From Flavobacterium panici (GTDB lineage Bacteria; Bacteroidota; Bacteroidia; Flavobacteriales; Flavobacteriaceae): 64,000 bases of DNA. The notes under the pieces are model-generated. The model had not been told where the DNA came from and made no database searches. It worked only from the letters and a program-made list of their open reading frames with translations. The translations under genes were made by a program, and so were the position numbers. The stretch is from contig NZ_CAIJDE010000064.1 of the NCBI RefSeq assembly GCF_903819335.1, positions 13,009 through 77,008 on the forward strand, written 5' to 3'. Of this stretch, positions 51,955-59,111 are shown one piece after another (position 1 is the stretch's first letter; each line of letters begins with the position of its first letter).

Positions 51955-54588
51955 TTATTTCAAACCAGCTAAACTCTGCTCGATTGTAGCAATTTTTGCT
52001 AAAGCATCGGCTTGTTTTTGTTTCTCTATATTTAAAACTTTTTCAGGAGCTCCGTTTACGAATTTTTCGTTTGAAAGTTTTGCTTCAACAGATTTCAGGA
52101 ATCCTTTTGTATAATTCAATTCTTCTGTCAGTTTTGCGATTTCAGCTTCAACATCAATATTTCCGGTAATTGGAATGAAATACTCATTTGATTTTACACG
52201 GAAAGATAACGCACCGTCAACTTTCGCAGAAACATATTCGAAAGCAGAAACGTTTCCTAATTTTGTTACGATTGAATCAAAATGCGTCGTTAGATTTTCG
52301 CTGTTGATTGCTTTTAATTCGATCGTATCTTTAAATGGAATATTTTTGTCTTTTCTGATAGTTCTAATTCCAGAAATTACTTCTGTAATATTATCAAAAT
52401 CAGAAATTAAATCCGCATTAAACGATTTTAGTTCCGGCCAAGTTGAAACAATTAAAGCTTCTTCCGGAGTTCTGTCAGCAATTAACTGCCAAATTTCTTC
52501 CGTTAAGAAAGGCATAAATGGGTGAAGTAATTTTAAATTACTTTCTAACATTTCGATTGCTTTATCAAACGTTACTTTATCAATTGGTTGTTGATACGCT
52601 GGCTTGATCATTTCTAAGAACCAAGAACAGAAATCATCCCAAACTAATTTATAGATTGCCATAAGAGAATCTGAAATTCTGTATTTTTCGAAGTTATCTT
52701 CAATATCAACTAAAGTCTGCTGTAATTTCGCTTCGTACCATTCGATTGCCACTTTTGATGATTCCGGCTGCGGAATTGTTTCAGAAACTTCCCATCCTTT
52801 GATTAATTTGAAAGCATTCCAGATTTTATTTGTGAACGATTTTCCCTGAAGGCATAATTCTTCATCAAACATAATATCATTTCCTGCAGAAGCACTTAAA
52901 AGCAATCCTACACGAACACCATCAGCACCAAATTTATCGATCAAATCTAAAGGATCAGGAGAATTTCCTAATGATTTAGACATTTTACGACGTTGTTTAT
53001 CACGTACTAAACCAGTCAAATATACATTTGTAAAAGGTTTTTCACCTGCATATTCGTAACCTGCAATAATCATTCTGGCAACCCAGAAAAATAAAATATC
53101 CGGACCTGTAACCAAGTCATTTGTTGGGTAATAATATTTATAATCTGCACTTTCAGGATTCATTATTCCGCCAAAAACTGACATTGGCCATAACCAGGAA
53201 GAAAACCAAGTATCTAATGCATCAACATCCTGTGTTAGGTTATTAATTGTTAATTGTTGATTGTTAGTTTTTTCTTGTGCTAGTTTTAAAGCGTCTTCAA
53301 TGTTTTCTGCAACTACGAAATCTTCTTTTCCGTCTCCGTAATAATAAGCCGGAATTTGTTGTCCCCACCATAATTGACGAGAAATATTCCAATCACGAAT
53401 GTTGTTTAACCAATGCGCATAAGTGTTTTCAAAACGTTTTGGATGTAATTTAATATCTCCTGTTTCTAAAACTGATTTAATGGCTGGTTTTACCAATTCT
53501 TCCATTTTCAAAAACCATTGATCTGATAATCTTGGTTCGATTACGGCTTTTGTTCTTTCAGATGTTCCTACTTTATTTAAATGGATTTCGGTTTTTGCCA
53601 AAGCTCCAATTTCTTCTAATTCTTTTGCAATTTCAGTACGAACTACAAAACGATCTTTTCCTTGATAATGTAATCCGAAACTATTTAATGTAGCATCTTC
53701 ATTAAAAATATCAACGATTTCAAGATTGTGCTTTTCTCCTAAAGTTTTATCGTTCATATCGTGTGCAGGAGTTACTTTTAAACATCCTGTTCCGAATTCA
53801 ACATCTACATACTCATCTTCAATAATTGGAATTACACGGCCGCAAATAGGAACGATGGCGCTTTTACCTTTTAAATGTGTAAAACGCTCATCGTTTGGAT
53901 TGATGCAAATTGCTGTATCTCCAAAAATTGTTTCCGGACGAGTTGTGGCAATGGTCAAAAATTCCTCAGTTCCTTCGATTTTATATTTTAAGAAAAATAA
54001 TTTTCCTTGTTGTTCTTCATAAATAACTTCTTCATCAGATAAAGTCGTTTTTGCTTCCGGATCCCAGTTTACCATTCTATATCCTCTATAGATCAAACCT
54101 TTGTTGTATAAATCAACAAAAGAGCGAATTACGGATGCAGACATATCTGGATCCATCGTAAATTTAGTACGTTCCCAATCGCATGAAGCTCCAAGTTTTT
54201 TAAGCTGATCTAAAATTACACCTCCATATTTATCTGTCCATTCCCAAGCATGTTTTAGGAATTCTTCACGAGTTAAATCGTTTTTATTAATTCCTTCTGC
54301 TTTTAGTTTTGCTACTACTTTTGCTTCAGTTGCAATTGAGGCGTGATCCGTTCCCGGAACCCAGCAGGCATTGAAACCTTTTAAACGTGCTCTACGAATT
54401 AAAACATCCTGAATAGTATTATTCAACATATGTCCCATATGCAAGACACCAGTGACGTTTGGAGGAGGAATTACAATAGTATACGGCGTTCTATGATCTG
54501 GTTCTGAATGAAAATAGTTGTTTTTCATCCAGTAATCATACCATTTGTTCTCAATCGTCTTAGCGTCAAATTGTGCTGGAATTGTCAT
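51955..54588 (-). CDS. valS: Valyl-tRNA synthetase
   Basis: Class I synthetase that charges tRNA-Val, with an editing domain against threonine. HIGH motif as HMGH (50-53), KMSKS at 535-539, the conserved DALDTWFSS just before it, and a C-terminal coiled coil (about 815-877) that clamps the tRNA. 877 residues is normal. At residues about 441-451 the chain contains NNQQLTINNL, encoded by a 7-nt-period repeat that looks like an in-frame insertion just before a highly conserved motif. Start gives the expected N-terminus (MTIPAQFDAKTIENKWYDYW). Confidence 0.97.
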   Translation of the reverse strand: MTIPAQFDAKTIENKWYDYWMKNNYFHSEPDHRTPYTIVIPPPNVTGVLHMGHMLNNTIQDVLIRRARLKGFNACWVPGTDHASIATEAKVVAKLKAEGINKNDLTREEFLKHAWEWTDKYGGVILDQLKKLGASCDWERTKFTMDPDMSASVIRSFVDLYNKGLIYRGYRMVNWDPEAKTTLSDEEVIYEEQQGKLFFLKYKIEGTEEFLTIATTRPETIFGDTAICINPNDERFTHLKGKSAIVPICGRVIPIIEDEYVDVEFGTGCLKVTPAHDMNDKTLGEKHNLEIVDIFNEDATLNSFGLHYQGKDRFVVRTEIAKELEEIGALAKTEIHLNKVGTSERTKAVIEPRLSDQWFLKMEELVKPAIKSVLETGDIKLHPKRFENTYAHWLNNIRDWNISRQLWWGQQIPAYYYGDGKEDFVVAENIEDALKLAQEKTNNQQLTINNLTQDVDALDTWFSSWLWPMSVFGGIMNPESADYKYYYPTNDLVTGPDILFFWVARMIIAGYEYAGEKPFTNVYLTGLVRDKQRRKMSKSLGNSPDPLDLIDKFGADGVRVGLLLSASAGNDIMFDEELCLQGKSFTNKIWNAFKLIKGWEVSETIPQPESSKVAIEWYEAKLQQTLVDIEDNFEKYRISDSLMAIYKLVWDDFCSWFLEMIKPAYQQPIDKVTFDKAIEMLESNLKLLHPFMPFLTEEIWQLIADRTPEEALIVSTWPELKSFNADLISDFDNITEVISGIRTIRKDKNIPFKDTIELKAINSENLTTHFDSIVTKLGNVSAFEYVSAKVDGALSFRVKSNEYFIPITGNIDVEAEIAKLTEELNYTKGFLKSVEAKLSNEKFVNGAPEKVLNIEKQKQADALAKIATIEQSLAGLK
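53238..53268. repeat. Heptamer-periodic repeat inside valS
   Basis: TTAATTG, TTAATTG, TTGATTG and TTAG follow at 7-nt spacing on the plus strand. In frame this gives the asparagine/glutamine-rich NNQQLTINNL between the catalytic fold's editing return and DALDTWFSS. Composition is unlike the surrounding gene and like intergenic repeats in this window. Confidence 0.7.
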
Positions 54589-54601
54589 TTAAATAGGTTG
54601 T

Positions 54602-54716
54602 TTTAATCGTTTAATTGTTTAATCGTTTTTTGTTTAACTGTTTAATCGGTTCATTGTTTTGATAAGCCTTCAAATCATCAATTCGATTAAACAAATTAAC
54701 GATTAAGCAATTAAAC
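54602..54716. repeat. Octamer-periodic palindrome between valS and the DUF1573 gene
   Basis: The left arm has TTTAATCG/TTTAATTG words at 8-nt steps (54602-54649). The right arm has CGATTAAA and CAATTAAA at 8-nt steps (54682-54716). Unlike most others it lies between divergent gene starts, so any transcript from it would precede both genes. Confidence 0.8.
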
Positions 54717-54853
54717 AGAAAAACTGGTTCAATTTTTGTAATTGTAATTGACAGCAAAAGTAAATAATTAAGTACACTATAAAAAGCGAATTAATAATTT
54801 GTGTGTTAATTAAAAGAATGTATATTTACTTACAACTTAAAAATAATTTCAAG

Positions 54854-55234
54854 ATGAAAAATGTTGCCTCTTTTATTGCAGTCGTATTGTTTAGCGCAAT
54901 AGGTTATGCACAAAATGGCCCAAAAATTGAATTTGCAGCCCCGGACAATACAATTGATTATGGAAAAATTTCTAAGACTGATAATGGAGTTCGCTCCTTT
55001 GAGTTTACTAACACCGGCGATGCACCGCTTTTAATTATTGGTGCAGAATCGACAGTTAGTTCTATAGTTGTTACAAAACCTGCTGCAGCTGTAATGCCTG
55101 GTAAAAAAGGAAAAATTGATGTTAAATATAACATGGCAGCCGGACCAATTCGTAAAACAATTACGGTTGAAACCAATGCTGTAAACTATCCTGATGGCCG
55201 CGTTGCCTTAAAAATTAAAGGTGAAGTTTTATAA
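54854..55234 (+). CDS. DUF1573 domain protein
   Basis: 126 residues from the start chosen at MKNVASFIAVVLFSAIGYA, which gives a clean signal peptide. An upstream in-frame ATG at 54803 only adds an AT-rich leader. The mature chain is an Ig/ASPM-like DUF1573 domain: FAAPDNTIDYGKISKTDNG, VRSFEFTNTGDAPLLI, then IDVKYNMAAGPIRKTITVET. Such proteins are exported and abundant in Bacteroidota; binding partner unknown. Own terminator. Confidence 0.9.
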   Translation: MKNVASFIAVVLFSAIGYAQNGPKIEFAAPDNTIDYGKISKTDNGVRSFEFTNTGDAPLLIIGAESTVSSIVVTKPAAAVMPGKKGKIDVKYNMAAGPIRKTITVETNAVNYPDGRVALKIKGEVL

Positions 55235-55257
55235 CAAAAATAAAATCTAATAAATAG

Positions 55258-55296
55258 TAAAAGCCGTTTCTTAAATTTAGAAACGGCTTTTTTTTA
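55258..55296 (+). terminator. Intrinsic terminator of the DUF1573 gene
   Basis: AAAAGCCGTTTCT pairs with AGAAACGGCTTTT around a short loop, followed by more T. Confidence 0.85.
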
Positions 55297-55326
55297 TGAT
55301 GAATTAAAGTCACTTTTTGATGATTT

Positions 55327-55426
55327 TGTCATTTCGACGAAGGAGAAATCTCCGCAAGTAACTCCGCAACGAGTATCCAATCTTTGTCGAGCTTCTCGTG
55401 GAGATTTCTCCTTCGTCGAAATGACA
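55327..55426. repeat. Palindrome with CATTTCGACGAAGGAG arms between convergent genes
   Basis: The left arm (55327-55355) begins TGTCATTTCGACGAAGGAG. The right arm (55398-55426) is its complement with one mismatch over 29 bp. A loop of about 42 nt holds CGCAACGAG and CGAGCTTCTCG parts. It ends 10 bp from the stop of the minus-strand lipoprotein gene. Confidence 0.9.
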
Positions 55427-55435
55427 ATATTGTGG

Positions 55436-55927
55436 CTATTTTTCTGTTTTCACAGCACATTCAGCTGCATCAAATTTATATTTTACACGATCAAAATCAA
55501 TTGGCTGGTCTTTTACTAAGTAAGTAACTCCCATTGTGGTCTGCATTGTTCCGTTTCCTAAAATAAGCTGTTTGTCTTTCTTTAAAAAAGCCATTGGGTT
55601 TTTAAATGTTTTGTCTTTAGTTGCTAAATCCTTAAAAGTATAATCAGCAAATAAAGTATCTCCATGAAATTCGCCTTTAATTTCACCTGTTCTAACTGTT
55701 GAAGGCGCAACTTTCATAATCATATTTCCGCTTAATTTTCCATTTTTTAAAGTGTTCAGCTTTAGCTGAAGAGTATCTTTTTCATATATGGCCTGATAAC
55801 ACTCCGTTTTTACAACTATTTCAGATTCAGCTTTTGCTGCTTCAGCTTGTTTTTGTTTTTCTTCATTTTTACAGCTTTGAAATCCAATGCAGATAACTAC
55901 CAGACAAGGTAAAACTAGGTTTTTCAT
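55436..55927 (-). CDS. Hypothetical lipoprotein (NlpE-like)
   Basis: 163 residues, lipobox GFQSC (Cys about 19) followed by a charged linker (KNEEKQKQAEAAKAESE). The domain TECYQAIYEKDTLQLKLNTL, then GKLSGNMIMKVAP and GEIKGEFHGDTLFADYTF is the small beta-barrel pattern often annotated as NlpE-like in Flavobacteriia. Function unknown. It is separated by a terminator from the type IX module upstream on the same strand. Confidence 0.75.
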   Translation of the reverse strand: MKNLVLPCLVVICIGFQSCKNEEKQKQAEAAKAESEIVVKTECYQAIYEKDTLQLKLNTLKNGKLSGNMIMKVAPSTVRTGEIKGEFHGDTLFADYTFKDLATKDKTFKNPMAFLKKDKQLILGNGTMQTTMGVTYLVKDQPIDFDRVKYKFDAAECAVKTEK

Positions 55928-55966
55928 ATTTCAATATTTTGTTTCAAGGTTATTTTATAAAATTAA

Positions 55967-55997
55967 ATAAAAAAGAAGCCAAAATAAAGGCTTCTTA
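55967..55997 (-). terminator. Intrinsic terminator of the type IX module
   Basis: On the minus strand AAGAAGCC pairs with GGCTTCTT and is followed by T residues, after the OmpA/PD40 gene. Confidence 0.7.
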
Positions 55998-56022
55998 ATT
56001 AAATTATTTGTTTTCACAGAAT

Positions 56023-58161
56023 TTATAAATTTTTAATCACAAATTCAGATCTTCTGTTTAATTCATGTTCTTCTTCAGAGCATGCATCATCGGTTTTACA
56101 TTTTATAATTGGGACCGATTCTCCGTAGCCTTTAGCAGAAACTCTTTTGGCATCAATTCCGGATTGTATGATAAATTCTCTAGTTGAATTGGCTCTTTTT
56201 TGAGATAAATTTTCATTGAATTTTGCATTTCCACGTGAATCTGTATGCGAACCAATCTCGATTACCATTCCCGGATATTTATTCATCAGTGCTACAACTC
56301 TTCCTAAAACAACTTTTGATTCTTTACGAATATACCACATATTGTAATCAAAATAAATTGGATCTGTTTTGATAATTAAACGATCTTTATCTCTTACAAC
56401 ATCTTTTTCCTGCTCTAAAATTTGTTTTACTTTTTCGTTCTTTTTGACTTCTGCAGCAACGATTTCAGCTTCTTTTGCTTTTTTCTCTTTCTGCTTTAAT
56501 TCGACAGCGGCAAGAACTTCTTTTTTCTTGTTTTCTTCTTCTATAATAATTTCCTGTTGTCTTTTCTTTTCAGCATTTTCTTTTTCTTCGAGTTTAATTT
56601 TTTCCAAAGATTTTAATGCTAAAGAAGCGTCATTTTCTTTATCTCTGATATTATCTAAAGTTACCGTTTTAGATTCATTTGTATATTTTTCTTTAAAAGC
56701 CGAAACTTTATAAGAAGCTTCACATGGAACTCTAAAACTAAACTTTCCGTCTGCAGAAGTTGTTGCTGTATTCAGGGTTTTATTATTTGAATCCTGCAGT
56801 ATTACGGTTGCATTTTCTAAAACCAATTTAGTGTCGATATCTGTTACAATACCTGCAATCAACTGATGACAATCTTCAACAATTAAATCTTTAGTTTCTT
56901 TAAATTGATAAATATCGTCGCCGCCCTTCCCGCCTTCTCTATTTGATGCAAAATATCCTTCTTTAGTTTCCGAATCTATATTGAATGCAAAATCGTCTAA
57001 ATTTGAGTTTAATGGAAGTCCGATGTTTATTGGTTTTGAATATTCATTTCCGTTTATTTCAGAAACAAAAACATCTAAAGATCCGTAACCTAAATGCCCG
57101 TCAGAAGAAAAGTAAAGTTTATTATCTGCGGAAGCAAAAGGAAATTGCTCTCTTTTATTGGTATTAATTTCAGGGCCTAAATTTTTTGGAATATCAAATG
57201 CACCTTTGTTTATGTTTACCGAATAAATATCAAAAGAACCTATTGAACCAGGCATATCTGAAGCAAAATACAATACTTTTTCATCAGCACTAAGTGCTGG
57301 ATGTTCTACGGAATAATTTGCACTATTAAACGGAAGCGATGTGATATTCGTCCATTTTCCTCCGACTAATTCTGCCTTGAAAATTTGAAGGTTTGAAATT
57401 TTCTTTTCGTCTTTCTTTTTCTTTCCGTTTTTAGAATTATTTCTTGTAAAGTAAATTGTTTTACCATCTTTGGTAAAAATGGCATTTGATTCGTGCATTC
57501 CCGTTTTTAATTCCTTTGCAAAATAATGTGTAATAGAATCTGCTGCATTAATATTTTTTAACGGAACTGTAACCAGATTTAAATAGGTTTCGCCATCCCA
57601 TTTAAACTTTTTATCGAATATTCCCGGTTTTAACTTAACTCCTGCAAAAACTAGATTGTCTTTGTATTTTACAGCTCCAAACTCAGAATTTGGTGTATTT
57701 ATTGGAAGATTTTTAATTTCAAATCTCTTTCCAATTGCCGAAACATTTTCTAGAGTTTTAACGTCTTTTTCAAAATTAACAGCGTCTTCGGGATTTGAGG
57801 ATTTTACATAATATTCTTTTAAGGCATTATTTGCATCATTGTATGCATTTGTAGCTTTTAGAGTTTGCGCATATCTAAAATAATATTCTCTGTCTAAATT
57901 GTCATTATAATTTTGAATCAAAAGACGATAATAGCGCTGTGCTTTTACTAAATCATTTGTATAATAATAAGAATCGGCAAGGTTTTTTATTACTTCCTGA
58001 GATGGTTTTTCTTCGGCTAATTTTTCATATAAAACAATAGCTTCGCTGTAGTAAGTTCTATCAAAAAATTTCTTTGCTCTAATCAATTCCTGATCCTGAG
58101 CGTTTATAAACTGTATTGAAAATACGAATATAATAACGAGTAGTTTTTTCATATTTTTCAT
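56023..58161 (-). CDS. OmpA-family protein with TPR, PD40 and carboxypeptidase-regulatory domains
   Basis: About 712 residues from the start chosen at MKNMKKLLVIIFVF, which is 1 nt after the SprF-like stop and yields a signal peptide (ending FINAQ). An upstream in-frame ATG at 58188 would overlap the previous gene. Domains: TPR (about 20-140), PD40/WD40-like repeats (about 210-420), CarboxypepD-regulatory (about 430-500), a charged coiled coil (about 515-590), then OmpA (about 600-712, with IGSHTDSRGNAKFN and LNRRSEFVI). This matches PorE-like proteins linked to type IX secretion and tied to peptidoglycan. Part of a three-gene module. Confidence 0.92.
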   Translation of the reverse strand: MKNMKKLLVIIFVFSIQFINAQDQELIRAKKFFDRTYYSEAIVLYEKLAEEKPSQEVIKNLADSYYYTNDLVKAQRYYRLLIQNYNDNLDREYYFRYAQTLKATNAYNDANNALKEYYVKSSNPEDAVNFEKDVKTLENVSAIGKRFEIKNLPINTPNSEFGAVKYKDNLVFAGVKLKPGIFDKKFKWDGETYLNLVTVPLKNINAADSITHYFAKELKTGMHESNAIFTKDGKTIYFTRNNSKNGKKKKDEKKISNLQIFKAELVGGKWTNITSLPFNSANYSVEHPALSADEKVLYFASDMPGSIGSFDIYSVNINKGAFDIPKNLGPEINTNKREQFPFASADNKLYFSSDGHLGYGSLDVFVSEINGNEYSKPINIGLPLNSNLDDFAFNIDSETKEGYFASNREGGKGGDDIYQFKETKDLIVEDCHQLIAGIVTDIDTKLVLENATVILQDSNNKTLNTATTSADGKFSFRVPCEASYKVSAFKEKYTNESKTVTLDNIRDKENDASLALKSLEKIKLEEKENAEKKRQQEIIIEEENKKKEVLAAVELKQKEKKAKEAEIVAAEVKKNEKVKQILEQEKDVVRDKDRLIIKTDPIYFDYNMWYIRKESKVVLGRVVALMNKYPGMVIEIGSHTDSRGNAKFNENLSQKRANSTREFIIQSGIDAKRVSAKGYGESVPIIKCKTDDACSEEEHELNRRSEFVIKNL

Positions 58162-58162
58162 T

Positions 58163-59092
58163 TTAGAAGAATCTTGGTGATTTATCAAATCCTTTACCTA
58201 ATAAATCCAAATCAAAAAGCAGCATAATTTCATGTGTTCCCGAATTAAACTGACCTAAATTGGTAAGTGTATAATCGTATGCATAACCAACTCTTAAAGT
58301 AGGGGTTACATTAAAATTAAACAATGCACTTACCGAATCATCTATTCTATAAGCCGCACCAAGTTCAAACTTTTCATTATACAAAACATTGGCTGTTAGA
58401 TCTATTGAGATTGGTGCTCCTTTTACAAATTTTGTCATAAATGCAGGTTTCACTTTCCACATATCATTTACCTGGAAAACATATCCAGCGGTTAGGAAAG
58501 TGTGAATGTTTTCAGCTCCAAAAGCATTCACTCCCGATTTTTCTTCAATATATTTTGTCTTCAATAAGTTAGGAACCGAAAGTCCGACATATAAATTATC
58601 TCTAAAATAATAAGCCCCTACTCCAATGTTAGGTTTTGTAGCATTTATATTTTCGGCGAAAGCCATATCTGTCGCAGGATCATTAAACTTAAACCCATTA
58701 AAATTAGTCTGCATTGATGATAATCCAGCTTTAAGACCAAGAGAGAGCTTATTTTTTCCTCCTAATTTTAGAACATATGCAAAATCAGCATAAATATTGT
58801 TTTCTTTTTTTGCACCATCACCAATATCATCTGATATAAAGGAGAGTCCTGCTTCCACTTTATCAGATATCGCCGTGTGACCAAAAAATGTAAAAGTTTT
58901 TGGAGCGCCAACTGCGCCAACCCATTGTGTTCTGTACAATCCACCAAAATTCATCATAGCAGGAACTCCAGTTGCATATGCCGGATTCACCACACTCATG
59001 TTGTACATATAATGTGTGTATTCAGGATCCTGCTGCGCAGAAACTGATGTTATATAGAAGAAGAAAGTTATATAGAGTATTATTTTTTTCAT
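58163..59092 (-). CDS. PorP/SprF family type IX secretion outer membrane protein
   Basis: 309 residues with signal peptide (1-20, TSVSAQ) and the family opening QQDPEYTHYMYNMSVVNPAY. The body is an outer membrane barrel ending in FDLDLLGKGFDKSPRFF. Members act as dedicated partners that dock and anchor one large type IX substrate on the cell surface. The gene is 19 bp downstream of the big type-B cargo and 1 bp before the OmpA gene, so the three form one operon and probably one complex. Confidence 0.94.
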   Translation of the reverse strand: MKKIILYITFFFYITSVSAQQDPEYTHYMYNMSVVNPAYATGVPAMMNFGGLYRTQWVGAVGAPKTFTFFGHTAISDKVEAGLSFISDDIGDGAKKENNIYADFAYVLKLGGKNKLSLGLKAGLSSMQTNFNGFKFNDPATDMAFAENINATKPNIGVGAYYFRDNLYVGLSVPNLLKTKYIEEKSGVNAFGAENIHTFLTAGYVFQVNDMWKVKPAFMTKFVKGAPISIDLTANVLYNEKFELGAAYRIDDSVSALFNFNVTPTLRVGYAYDYTLTNLGQFNSGTHEIMLLFDLDLLGKGFDKSPRFF

Positions 59093-59111
59093 TTGAAATT
59101 TATATTAAAAA

